A DNA stretch of 64,000 nucleotides from Cytophagales bacterium. GTDB lineage: Bacteria; Bacteroidota; Bacteroidia; Cytophagales; 172606-1. A program made the translations under genes and the position numbers. The notes under the pieces were generated by a model. The model saw only the letters and a program-made list of their open reading frames with translations, was not told the origin of the DNA and ran no database searches. Where the stretch lies: NCBI GenBank assembly GCA_030446715.1, contig JAUJMU010000006.1, positions 409,585 through 473,584 on the forward strand, written 5' to 3'. Below are positions 38,133 through 46,865 of this stretch, in pieces (within the stretch, counting starts at the first letter, position 1; each line of letters starts with the position of its first letter).

Positions 38133-38484
38133 AGGATGCGGCAAACCGGGTTATACTTTTGAAACCGAGGGCATTTTTGCAAAAAAACCTGCATGGTCCG
38201 ACAAAATTTCCTGATAGGTATCAAAAATGGGTCCGTTCCGTATCTTCCGGGTTTTTTGGCTATGAGCCGGCATTTTTTTTCCTCTTATAGTAAATAATTT
38301 TTCAAAAGCCTCTCCGCATTTTCAAATCCGGGCGCTAACCTGACATTTCTTTTTCCCATCCTCCTGCAATTGAAGTACTTACCCAAAACAAATCCATATG
38401 AGGCTTGGTATTCATCAGTGATACCCTTCTGGCACAATTAATGATATTTGTCACCAACCCCGTTTTCTATCAAACTTTTAAGCC

Positions 38485-38901
38485 ATGCAAGTATTCACCC
38501 TCATCAACGATTCAAAATTTGCGCACATCCAATACGTGGAAGATTCTTTTGCCGTCATTCTCCGGTTCAAATCTGCCTATGTCCCTATTGATACCTTCAA
38601 GGCTGTGCTCGGGGAAATAGAAATTTTTGCCTCCAGGGGAGAAGTAGAAAAAATCATTTTCGACAAAAGCAACCTGACTGTTTTTCACCAGCCGAGCATG
38701 GAGTGGTACCATGTTGAGTGGAAAGAAAAGATGCTCAGGAAAGGCGTAAAATCGCACCGGAAAATTCTGCCCAAGGACCGCCTTTTCGTGGAAAGCGTCC
38801 GGATTGGCCGCGAAAAGATTGCCAGGAACCATCCTTCCTTCAGCTTCACCCGGTACGACATTCAGTACTGCAACAGCGTTGAAGAAGCCCTTATAAAGTA
38901 A
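38485..38901 (+). CDS. Conserved-looking hypothetical protein (STAS/SpoIIAA-like pattern)
   Basis: 138 residues, soluble. The alternation of strands and helices ('FAHIQYVEDSFAVILRFKS', 'EVEKIIFDKSNLTVFHQPSM', 'EWYHVEWKEKMLRKGVKSHR') resembles small STAS-like or SpoIIAA-like proteins common next to Bacteroidota sensors, but no signature residue confirms it. ATG 38485 is well placed. It lies between a broken receiver gene and a kinase fragment, so a former signalling role is plausible. Function not assigned. Confidence 0.7.
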   Translation: MQVFTLINDSKFAHIQYVEDSFAVILRFKSAYVPIDTFKAVLGEIEIFASRGEVEKIIFDKSNLTVFHQPSMEWYHVEWKEKMLRKGVKSHRKILPKDRLFVESVRIGREKIARNHPSFSFTRYDIQYCNSVEEALIK

Positions 38902-39104
38902 GTCATCAGGTTCCTCCAACTCCCAGAAGGGTATCCCAATTCCAGACAAACCATTTACATCCTGATCATTTCATTTCACCATCAAATCCCTGCCAGCCGG
39001 GACAAATCATTCCAGGTGCAGTCGCCAGCCTCCCCGCGTTCCTTTTCTCCTGACAGCAGCCTTGCGCCAGTACAACCCCTGATAATACCTGATCCCCGGA
39101 CTAA

Positions 39105-39237
39105 GTTTATGTCTGCAAGGTTTCCCACGACCTGCGGTCACCGCTTTCTTCCATTAAGGGTCTGCTGAACCTCAGCTACGAGGAAACGGATCTTCAGACT
39201 GCTCTGATGTATAACCGCATGATTGAGGACTGATGAG
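39105..39237 (+). pseudogene. Histidine kinase H-box fragment
   Basis: One frame of the otherwise empty stretch 38902-39332 reads 'KVSHDLRSPLSSIKGLLNLS' and then 'YEETDLQTALMYNRMIED' before a TGA. This is a HisKA dimerisation domain with the phosphoacceptor His. No sensor part is found upstream and no ATPase domain follows, so it is a remnant. The rest of the 430-bp gap shows nothing I can support. Confidence 0.7.
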
Positions 39238-39332
39238 GGAACTCAATTTGTCATTTCCCTGCCCAACTCCGGGGCGGTCAGATGACTTGAAGAGACGGGT
39301 GCTTCAGCAAGGTGTTGGTTATTCGTTAGTGG

Positions 39333-40757
39333 TTAATAGTGGCCTGATGCAGGGGCTGTGGAATAACTTTCCTGCACTACCGGCACCCCGGTTTTTGAAA
39401 TGTCTGCAAAGCCCCCGGCTACGTTCACAAGATTATCCCAGCCACGGGCTTTAAGGATGGAACTGGCAATAACCGACCGGTAGCCGCCAGCGCAGTGCAC
39501 GTACACGGGCTGGTCTTTGGGCAACTCGTGCATATTTTCATTGATGCAATCCAGCGGCAGATTCAACGCACCGGCAAGGTGGCCCTCCGAAAACTCTGCC
39601 GGCTTGCGGACGTCGGCAACTACTTGCGGCGGCTGCAGGTAAAGTGAAACAAACTCACTGGCACCAATCGTTGGAATGCTGTCCGCCTCGCGGCCAGAGG
39701 CTTGCCAGGCAGCAAAACCACCCTCCAGATAACCTACTGCGTTGTCGTACCCCACGCGGGCCAGCCGCGTAACCACTTCCTCCTCACGTCCCGGCTCAGT
39801 CACCAGCAGAAGAGGCTGCTGCAGGTCGGAGACCAGGGCACCCACCCACGGGGCAAAGGAGCCATCGATTCCGATGCTGACCGAATTGGGAATAAATCCC
39901 CTGGTGAACTGCTCCGGCTTGCGCGTATCCAGGATCAGGGCACCGGTATGGTTGGCGGCTTCTTCAAACTGGGTTACACTGAGCGGTCTTGTTCCCCGGA
40001 TCAGCACCCGGTCAAAGGACTCATAGCCATCCCGGTTCATTTTTACATTGAGCGGAAAATAAGCGGGAGGGGGTTGCAAACCATCCAGTACTTCGCGAAT
40101 GAATTCCTCCCGGGTCATATCACTCTGCAGGGCGTAGTTGTCAGCCTTCTGTTGCCCGATGGTAGATACGGTTTCCTTACTCATATTTTTGCCGCAGGCG
40201 GAGCCTGCACCATGCGCCGGATACACCAGCACCTCGTCGCCGAGGGGGAATATTTTGTTGCGCAGCGAATCATACAGCAGCCCGGCCAGTTGTTCCTGCG
40301 AGAGGTCGGCAGCCTGCTGGGCCAGATCAGGCCGGCCCACATCGCCGATAAAAAGGGTATCGCCGGTTATCAGGGCATGCTCCCTGCCCTGCTCATTCCT
40401 TACCAGGTAACAAACGGATTCCATGGTATGGCCGGGCGTGTGCAACACCTGAACACTGATGGACCCCAGCCGGAAGGTTTCCCCATCCCGGGCAATGCGG
40501 GCGTCGAACCCGGGCCGGGCACCCGGTCCGTACACGATCACGGCCCCGGTGGCTTTGGCAAGGTCAAGGTGGCCCGACACAAAATCGGCGTGAAAGTGGG
40601 TCTCAAAGATGTATCTGATCCGGACACCGTCCCGTTCGGCCCGCTGGAGGTAAGGCTTGATTTCGCGCAGCGGGTCCACGATGGCGGCTTCGTTTCCCGA
40701 CACCAGGTAGTAGGCACTCTGGGCGAGGCATCCGGTATAAATCTGTTCAATTTTCAT
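39333..40757 (-). CDS. Metallo-beta-lactamase fold / double rhodanese protein
   Basis: 474 residues. The N-terminal persulfide-dioxygenase-like MBL domain carries the metal motif 'THFHADFVSGHLDLAK', 'HTPGHTMESVCY' and 'GDTLFIGDVGRPDL'. Then come two rhodanese domains: the first ('LILDTRKPEQFTRGFIPNSV') lacks a catalytic Cys, while the second has it in 'YVHCAGGYRSVIASS'. Such fusions handle glutathione or protein persulfides and zero-valent sulfur. The start ATG 40757 overlaps the methyltransferase gene by 11 bp, so the two are translationally coupled. Confidence 0.93.
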   Translation of the reverse strand: MKIEQIYTGCLAQSAYYLVSGNEAAIVDPLREIKPYLQRAERDGVRIRYIFETHFHADFVSGHLDLAKATGAVIVYGPGARPGFDARIARDGETFRLGSISVQVLHTPGHTMESVCYLVRNEQGREHALITGDTLFIGDVGRPDLAQQAADLSQEQLAGLLYDSLRNKIFPLGDEVLVYPAHGAGSACGKNMSKETVSTIGQQKADNYALQSDMTREEFIREVLDGLQPPPAYFPLNVKMNRDGYESFDRVLIRGTRPLSVTQFEEAANHTGALILDTRKPEQFTRGFIPNSVSIGIDGSFAPWVGALVSDLQQPLLLVTEPGREEEVVTRLARVGYDNAVGYLEGGFAAWQASGREADSIPTIGASEFVSLYLQPPQVVADVRKPAEFSEGHLAGALNLPLDCINENMHELPKDQPVYVHCAGGYRSVIASSILKARGWDNLVNVAGGFADISKTGVPVVQESYSTAPASGHY

Positions 40758-41358
40758 CTGAGGTATTGGTTTGCTTCCTGCGGAATAAAATGAATACTTC
40801 GGTTCCCTGGCGGGGTGCTGCTGAATTATAACACGATTCCAGCACCAGTATCTCAAATAAGGGCTCAAACAATTCTTTGTATTCTGTCATGCTGCCACCG
40901 TAGGGTGGCCCCGCTCCGTCAAAGTTACGGTTAAATAACACCCCCGCCAGTTTGCCTCCCGATTTCAGCAGGCGGTGTACCTGACGTACATAAGCTGGTC
41001 GCTGTTCCGGTGGCAGGGCGCAGAAAAATGTCTGCTCCAGGATAAGATCATATTTTTCCTCCTGCCGGAAGAAATCCCCGAGCTGAACTTTTACCTTTCC
41101 GCCAAAACGTTCCCGCAGGGAGGCAACGGCCGTGGGGGCAATGTCCAGCAGGGTTACATCCGAAAACCCAGCCCCGGCAAGGTAAGACGCTTCCCAGGCG
41201 TTGCCGCAACCGGGAACCAAAATGGATAAATCGCGGCGCATCAGCTGGCTCAGATAGGCCTCCAGCGGCGGCGAAACCTGACCCAGATCCCAGCCGGTCC
41301 GGCCTTTCTGCCACCTTTCTTCCCAATACTGCCGGTCAGCGGGTAAATGCGTTTCCAT
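40747..41358 (-). CDS. TPMT-family SAM methyltransferase
   Basis: 203 residues matching the thiopurine methyltransferase family: 'YWEERWQKGRTGWDLGQVSP' at the N-terminus, motif I 'ILVPGCGNAWEASYLAGAGF', 'VTLLDIAPTA', and 'YDLILEQTFFCALPPEQRPA' (the E-Q-T-F-F-C-A-L signature). Bacterial members methylate thiols, selenium or tellurium compounds. It is followed, with an 11-bp overlap, by a persulfide-type MBL/rhodanese gene, which suggests a joint role in sulfide or thiol detoxification. Confidence 0.92.
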   Translation of the reverse strand: METHLPADRQYWEERWQKGRTGWDLGQVSPPLEAYLSQLMRRDLSILVPGCGNAWEASYLAGAGFSDVTLLDIAPTAVASLRERFGGKVKVQLGDFFRQEEKYDLILEQTFFCALPPEQRPAYVRQVHRLLKSGGKLAGVLFNRNFDGAGPPYGGSMTEYKELFEPLFEILVLESCYNSAAPRQGTEVFILFRRKQTNTSDEN

Positions 41359-41440
41359 GGGTGATTTTTCTTCTCAATGCAAAAAATATGGCAACAGTTC
41401 CCCGGGTCCGGTAAACCGTGGCTGGAAAGCAATTATGGCT

Positions 41441-41448
41441 TATCTTTG
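41441..41448 (+). promoter_or_regulatory. Bacteroidota -7 box (TATCTTTG) of tgt
   Basis: TATCTTTG fits the TAnnTTTG -7 consensus of Bacteroidota primary sigma promoters and lies 20 bp before the tgt ATG. The -33 TTTG element is not well conserved here. Confidence 0.55.
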
Positions 41449-41467
41449 CACCCAATTTCCCAAAAAG

Positions 41468-42598
41468 ATGCAATTTACCCTGCAAACCACTGACATTCAG
41501 TCGAAGGCCCGGGCCGGCCAGATTGTCACGGATCACGGCACTATTCAGACACCGATCTTTATGCCCGTTGGGACGGTGGGATCCGTGAAGGCGGTCTGGC
41601 AGCGGGAACTGGAACTTGACATTCAGGCTCAGATCATTCTCGGCAATACCTACCACCTGTACCTGCGGCCTGGGCTGCAGGTATTGGAAGGTGCCGGTGG
41701 CCTCCACCAGTTCAACGGCTGGAAAGGCCCCATCCTCACCGACAGCGGTGGCTTTCAGGTGTATTCGCTTTCGGGCACCCGCAAAATCAAGGAAGAGGGC
41801 GTTACGTTTCAGTCGCACATTGATGGTTCGCGGCACCTGTTCTCGCCCGAGTCTGTAATGGATATTCAGCGGACCATCGGGGCCGATATTATCATGGCGT
41901 TTGATGAATGCACGCCCTATCCCTGTGAGTACGGGTACGCCCGGAAATCAATGGAAATGACGCACCGCTGGCTGAAACGCTGCTGTGACCGGTTTGACGC
42001 CACCGAACCAAAATACGGGTACGGTCAGACGCTTTTTCCGATTGTGCAGGGCAGCGTGTACAAGGACCTCAGGGTACAGTCAGCCGACACCATTGCTTCA
42101 TTCGGCCGCGAAGGAAATGCCATCGGCGGGCTGTCGGTCGGGGAACCTGCCGGGGTCATGTACGAACTTGCGGAAGTGGTGTGCGACATTCTGCCCAAAG
42201 ACAAGCCCCGTTACCTGATGGGCGTGGGCACGCCTGCCAACATTCTGGAGGGAATCGCCCTGGGCGTGGACATGTTTGACTGCGTAATGCCGACCCGCAA
42301 CGCCCGCAACGGGATGCTTTTTACAACTCAGGGCATTATTAATATCCGGAACGAAAAGTGGAAAAACGACTTTAGCCCAATTGACGAGGCACTGGGCGGC
42401 TACGCCAGTACCAGTTATACCAAAGCTTACCTGCGTCACCTTGTGGTCAGCGACGAATACCTTGCGGCCCAGATTGCCAGCGTGCACAACCTGACTTTTT
42501 ACCTTTGGCTGGTGCGGCAGGCGCGGGAAAAAATCCTGGAAGGCAACTACCTCACCTGGAAGGATGCAATGGTAAAGCAGGTGATGCAAAGATTATAA
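41468..42598 (+). CDS. tgt: Queuine/preQ1 tRNA-ribosyltransferase
   Basis: Exchanges G34 of GUN-anticodon tRNAs for preQ1. 376 residues from ATG 41468. The catalytic Asp is in 'GPILTDSGGFQVYSLSGTRK', the second Asp in 'GVDMFDCVMPTRNARNG', and 'NTYHLYLRPG' and 'FDECTPYP' are also standard. The zinc-binding C-terminal cysteines of the family are not obvious in 'SYTKAYLRHLVVSDEYLA'; the CxCxxC segment seems replaced by 'GYASTSY', a variation worth noting. An upstream in-frame extension to 41357 overlaps the neighbouring start and is rejected. Monocistronic. Confidence 0.95.
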   Translation: MQFTLQTTDIQSKARAGQIVTDHGTIQTPIFMPVGTVGSVKAVWQRELELDIQAQIILGNTYHLYLRPGLQVLEGAGGLHQFNGWKGPILTDSGGFQVYSLSGTRKIKEEGVTFQSHIDGSRHLFSPESVMDIQRTIGADIIMAFDECTPYPCEYGYARKSMEMTHRWLKRCCDRFDATEPKYGYGQTLFPIVQGSVYKDLRVQSADTIASFGREGNAIGGLSVGEPAGVMYELAEVVCDILPKDKPRYLMGVGTPANILEGIALGVDMFDCVMPTRNARNGMLFTTQGIINIRNEKWKNDFSPIDEALGGYASTSYTKAYLRHLVVSDEYLAAQIASVHNLTFYLWLVRQAREKILEGNYLTWKDAMVKQVMQRL

Positions 42599-42994
42599 TC
42601 CTGAAAAGCAATTTCTGAAAACTATCCCGTACGGCAACTCCGGCCATGAGCGTGTCACCGTTTACAAGGGCACACCCCCAAATAAAATATGATAAAACCT
42701 CCGGCGGGGTATCAGGGGAAAGCAACCTCCGGAAATGACCAATGGCAATTTCTTGTTCAGATATCGGGTTGGCTCCGCCGGCGTCCTGGCCTGCCTCATG
42801 GAGTGTTGAAAGACAACGCCTCTCCCCGCCTCCGCCACGGGCAGCAGGACATTTTTTTATAACCCTCATGGTTGAACGGGCAATAGAATGAGACGTACTT
42901 CATAAGTCAACCGTAGCACGCCCCGATACCAAAAACGACAAGGACCGAATTTGGTGGAAATGTATACATTTGTTTGAATTACCTTTTGTTTTCG
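42599..42994. other. Gene-free stretch after tgt
   Basis: About 400 bp. One leftward frame of about 100 codons (ending near 42552, inside tgt) is low in complexity and overlaps tgt, so it is not accepted. No repeat or hairpin stands out. Confidence 0.4.
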
Positions 42995-43324
42995 ATGGAG
43001 TTGATTTTTCCCGGAAGAATATCGCGGAATGGTGGATTTTGCAATGTGACCGATCTGCCGGATAACGAGCAGAAGCTGCTGAAGGATTGTCACGAAAGTC
43101 TGACTTCCCTTCTTGGAAAAATGGATTGTCCGCTTCACGCTGATGCACCCGTTTTTGTGAATTCTACTGTCCTGCCCCAGCAGGTTAAAAGCACCTTGTT
43201 TACGTGTTGCGTGCGTTTCACCGCTGAAGTTGAGCTGGTTCTGGCATCCGGTACCTGCGCCTGCCAGACCCGTTGCCTGCCAACCCGCGATGGATACGGC
43301 CGTTCACGCCAGAAGACCAGCTGA
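42995..43324 (+). CDS. Hypothetical protein, doubtful
   Basis: About 109 residues from ATG 42995. The first 75 ('DLPDNEQKLLKDCHESLTSL', 'HADAPVFVNSTVLPQQV') look protein-like; the last 35 are Cys/Arg-rich and poor. It may be a truncated gene whose true C-terminus was lost. No family is recognised. Confidence 0.4.
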   Translation: MELIFPGRISRNGGFCNVTDLPDNEQKLLKDCHESLTSLLGKMDCPLHADAPVFVNSTVLPQQVKSTLFTCCVRFTAEVELVLASGTCACQTRCLPTRDGYGRSRQKTS

Positions 43325-43588
43325 GTATTGAAAAACCCAGATTTTGCCTGAATGGACCAGCCTTCACCCGGAACATGACCGGCCCGGCTGAATTATGAAA
43401 ATGAAGCGGGTAATCCACCTGAACAGCCGTGAACCGGCAGAAAAAACAGTTAACTCCGGGTCGGGGAGGAGATGGGCAATGGGAATAGGACAGACGTAAC
43501 GAGTAGAAAGGCTTGCAGTGAGCAGGCCAGGTCTGGCAGGATAAATCCTGAAAAAAACTTCCCCGCGGCGGACCGTGTGAGGAAACAG

Positions 43589-43735
43589 TTATCTTATTAC
43601 GGTCATATTCCGGTGGGGGGCGGGGCTTGGCATCTGGCGGGTCTGCCGGATGCTGTTGAGGTTGATCAAGCCGAAAATGATGGCAATTGCAATGTGTACG
43701 ACAAATATTTCCATAATGTAATCTCGTTGTGACAT
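43589..43735 (-). CDS. Possible 48-residue membrane peptide
   Basis: ATG 43735 opens MSQRDYIMEIFVVHIAIAII, then 'FGLINLNSIRQTRQMPSPAP'. It has one hydrophobic helix with a basic proline-rich tail facing the cytoplasm. It is short and isolated, so it could be chance; composition is the only support. Confidence 0.35.
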   Translation of the reverse strand: MSQRDYIMEIFVVHIAIAIIFGLINLNSIRQTRQMPSPAPHRNMTVIR

Positions 43736-43871
43736 CAATTTGGGAAACTTTCTTCCCATTTCAAACCAGCCCGCGCCCCTGGAAAATCACCACAGGTGTA
43801 ATGTTTACCTCTCTTAATATACTTGATAACACAGAGGTAACATGCAAAAATTATCCCTTTGACCTCCATTT

Positions 43872-43906
43872 GCCATGATTATCCTTTTTCAGAGGATAAT
43901 CATGGC
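43872..43906. repeat. Perfect 14-bp inverted repeat in an empty stretch
   Basis: GCCATGATTATCCT at 43872-43885 pairs exactly with AGGATAATCATGGC at 43893-43906 around a 7-nt loop. It lies in the gene-free part 43736-44056, before the stop of the PA14-OmpA gene. Too A/T-rich and without a T-run for an ordinary terminator; it may be a protein-binding site or a repeat. Confidence 0.6.
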
Positions 43907-44056
43907 TGTAAGAATTTAGGAGGTTTTGGGTAAAGTTTTTCACTTTTCAAGGTAACATTCTTACAAATAGCTACTTTGTCCGTTATCAGGGATTAAAAGG
44001 GGCATATCCTGTAAAGCAGGTGGATTTGTTACGTCCGGACAGGAATTAAATCCGGT

Positions 44057-45136
44057 CTATTGCCAGATAAATTCTACGCGGCGGTTCTTCTGCCGGTTCT
44101 GTTCTGTGGTATTGGGTGATACCGGGTATACGCCGCCCAGTCCTTTCCACGTGATTCGCTCCGGTACCACGCCCCTGGCCGACAGGTAGCCGGCAACTGT
44201 CCTTGCCCTTTCGTTTGACAAGGCAACGTTCAGCATAAAATCCCCGGCGTTGTCGGTATGGCCCGTAAGGAAAACCCTTACGTCCGGGTATTTTAGAAGC
44301 ATTGCCGCCAGTTTGTCCAGCTCAACAAAAGTTTCGGGCTGCAGGTCACTTCGGCCCTGGTCAAAGAAAATAAACTTCGGAGAAACTGACCTCACTGCCT
44401 CAAGGGCTATTGCCGGGTCAATGACCTCCGTGGGCTCAGCCTTATTGCCTGACAACGGGAGGGTGGAGCCATGCGCTACTGGTTGCTGCACCTTGGCAGG
44501 AGATGCTTTTTTTGCCACCAATGCCTTGGAGAGAGCAGATTTTACGGGTTCTTTTTTAGCAACCACGGCAGTCGGGAGCGGGGCAGGATGCTTGCTGAAA
44601 ACATTGTTATCAGTAAGCAAACCGGCCGGCTCCTCTTCAAATGACCAGGTTGCCCGGGCTACAGCAGCGCGGGGTTTCATCTGAGAATATTCGATCCGGA
44701 GGCTGTACAAGCCTTGGGCTTTCAAACTGACTTCGCCCGAAAACGGAGTGGGCCGGTTGAGGTGCCACTGATCGATGATCAATTTGCCACCCACCCAAAG
44801 CCGGACCCCGTCATCGGCCACAAAGGTGAACCGGTATCTGCCTGTTTTCGGGGCGTAAAACTGACCCGTCCAGCGTACCGAAAAATAACCCGCATCAACG
44901 CCGGGTGCCGGGCTGCGGTCAATCAGAAAGAAGTCAATCTGCCGGTCAACGCGGGTGAGCACCTTTCGCTCAAAATCAGATCCGTTGAAATATTCAGCTT
45001 TGAAACCGTCGCCTTTCGGACTGGTAACCGGGCTGCTTTCTTTGTTGCCGGAGGGGAGTGTACTGCGCGACACCTGAGCGACAGCCAGCTGACATGCAGC
45101 GGCAAACGCCATAGCAAGAGGCAGGAGTTTGTTCAT
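44057..45136 (-). CDS. Exported PA14 + OmpA-like protein
   Basis: 359 residues: a signal peptide (to 'ACQLAVAQ'), a PA14 domain at about 45-170 ('GFKAEYFNGSDFERKVLTRV', 'FVADDGVRLWVGGKLIIDQW'), a basic Pro/Lys linker, and a C-terminal OmpA/MotB peptidoglycan-binding domain at about 250-358 ('DVRVFLTGHTDNAGDFMLN', 'LSNERARTVAGYL', 'NRQKNRRVEFIWQ'). It probably links a glycan or protein recognised by PA14 to the cell wall on the outer-membrane side. PA14-OmpA pairing is seen in Bacteroidota surface proteins. Monocistronic. Confidence 0.93.
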   Translation of the reverse strand: MNKLLPLAMAFAAACQLAVAQVSRSTLPSGNKESSPVTSPKGDGFKAEYFNGSDFERKVLTRVDRQIDFFLIDRSPAPGVDAGYFSVRWTGQFYAPKTGRYRFTFVADDGVRLWVGGKLIIDQWHLNRPTPFSGEVSLKAQGLYSLRIEYSQMKPRAAVARATWSFEEEPAGLLTDNNVFSKHPAPLPTAVVAKKEPVKSALSKALVAKKASPAKVQQPVAHGSTLPLSGNKAEPTEVIDPAIALEAVRSVSPKFIFFDQGRSDLQPETFVELDKLAAMLLKYPDVRVFLTGHTDNAGDFMLNVALSNERARTVAGYLSARGVVPERITWKGLGGVYPVSPNTTEQNRQKNRRVEFIWQ

Positions 45137-45248
45137 GGCCGGTGGAAGGGTATATTGCTTTTACGGCTAACCCCTGCTAAAGTGGCAGATTCGGGAATAT
45201 AATTTATCGGTGCGCCGGATCAGTGCTTTTCCAGCTTTTTCATGCTGC

Positions 45249-45746
45249 TCACCAGCCAGGCTTTGGGCAGCCATGAATCACCTCACTGTATTCGAGTTTC
45301 TGATGCGTGGAAAAGCCGGGTACGTTAAATACCTGAGGTGCATCGGAGCCCAACAGCAAGCCGACTCCACTTTTCTGACATTCCCCAAGCAACTGCCGGT
45401 GCAAACGGATGAACTGCTCAATACGGGCCGGATCGTACTGCGGACTGGCTTGCAGATCGCGCTTGCCAGTGGTTCGGTTTTCGCGTCGCAGTTTGACTTA
45501 CCGTATTTATTCTTCAACGTTAAGTTGCCCATTCTCATCATACCTGAGCTCTGTTTCTGACTGGATTCCGTAGCTGGCTTTCCTATCATTCAGTATACCA
45601 ACCAGTTGGAGCAAATTCCCCGGCTGGGGAAAGTAAATGCAAGCCGTTTCATGTTCCCTGACGCCCAGTGACAGCCCGGCAAGCACTTGACCCAGACCCG
45701 GATGTTTGTCCAACTCTGCTTTAAATATCATTATACATATACTCAT
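45249..45746 (-). pseudogene. Amidohydrolase C-terminal remnant
   Basis: In one leftward frame the segment 45506-45249 reads 'RRENRTTGKRDLQASPQYD', 'ARIEQFIRLHRQLLGECQKS' and 'GVGLLLGSDAPQVFNVPGF', ending in TGA. 'LLLGSDAPQVFNVPGFS' is the metal-site region of imidazolonepropionase-like amidohydrolases. The same frame upstream carries two TAA codons and then 79 open codons to 45746 that I cannot assign. Metal-binding His segments of the N-terminal half are missing, so this is a decayed fragment. Confidence 0.7.
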
Positions 45747-45995
45747 TGCTCAATTATATCAAAATCATAGGGACTAAAAACGAATGCAATGGGAATCCAT
45801 CGGAATGCTGGCTTATCAGCAGTAGTTTTATTACTGATTAAAACTACTGCTAAATTTTAAAGTTTTGAGTTTAAATCCCTTTACAACCCTTTTTTCCAAA
45901 AACATGAAAGATTCGTTCTGGGCGCATCTTTTTATTAATTTTTTCGTTTTTCAAACAGTGAATGGTGAAGGATTTTTTAGCTATTGTTTTTGAAG

Positions 45996-46277
45996 ATGCA
46001 ATACAAGATTGAAATAAGCCATACCACGGGCAAATTGATTGAAGAAAAGTATTTCTTTGACCCGGAGGAGGCAAGGCATTATTTTGAAGAAGTGGTAAGG
46101 ACCAAACCCTACCAGAGAGTACTGGTCATTCTGTCGCAATGCCCGTCTCCCTTTATTGAACAAATGCTGGAAGTTGATTTCATAGACGGAATTACCCTCA
46201 ACCCGGCTTTGCCACCGACCTTTAACCAGTTTGATTCTCTGCAACCGGCGGCAGACCGTAAATCCGACCAGCCCTGA
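45996..46277 (+). CDS. Small hypothetical protein
   Basis: 93 residues from ATG 45996. 'MQYKIEISHTTGKLIEEKYF' and 'DPEEARHYFEEVVRTKPYQR' give a beta-beta-alpha pattern, and the C-terminus is disordered. No known family. Coding looks real from the even distribution of charged and aliphatic residues. It has no operon partner. Confidence 0.6.
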   Translation: MQYKIEISHTTGKLIEEKYFFDPEEARHYFEEVVRTKPYQRVLVILSQCPSPFIEQMLEVDFIDGITLNPALPPTFNQFDSLQPAADRKSDQP

Positions 46278-46865
46278 ACACTGCATCAGACCGGAAGGTA
46301 CCTGTTTATTATTCCAAATCATCCCGAATGCCGGAAACCGGCAGACAATAATCCAGAAAGTTGCAGTTATTTTAAAATACCAATGTTATAAGACCAAAAC
46401 GCAGTTTTTGTAAAGCATCCGTTTTTATACCTACTAATAGTCACAAAAGTTTAGAATAATTAGTATAAACACCTATTATTTACCTAAAAACCTTGACCCC
46501 CTTGAGAGGTAACCTCCAGATTTTGGACCCGAAAGTAATCATGGGGTTTGAAAAGCAGCTTTTCCCTTCTTCCAGCATTGCCTCCCCGGGTAGGCATCCG
46601 GAGAGTATTCCCGCGGGGTAAAGACCGGAGGTGCTATGCTCGGAAAGTCCTGTATTTATGATTCAAATGAGGATTGGAAAATCCCAAAAGACCTTTACCG
46701 GATCTGGATGACCCTACGATAAATAGTCCGGCATTTGGTTAGGAGGTAACGGGTATTTGCAGCAAGTCTACCCGGGAAAGCACCCAAACAACTCATGCAA
46801 ACCCTGAAAATCTAAAACTCGGTTTACAGTTGCCAACCCTTGATACCATCGCGGTCTTTAAAACC
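46278..46865. other. Gene-free stretch
   Basis: About 590 bp, AT-rich at the left and mixed at the right. No reading frame, tRNA-like fold or strong hairpin could be supported. It lies between a small hypothetical gene and a decayed sugar-transporter locus. Confidence 0.5.

Noticed and set aside
42552..42869. A leftward frame of about 105 codons after tgt
   Set aside because: Overlaps the tgt end, poor composition, no family resemblance.
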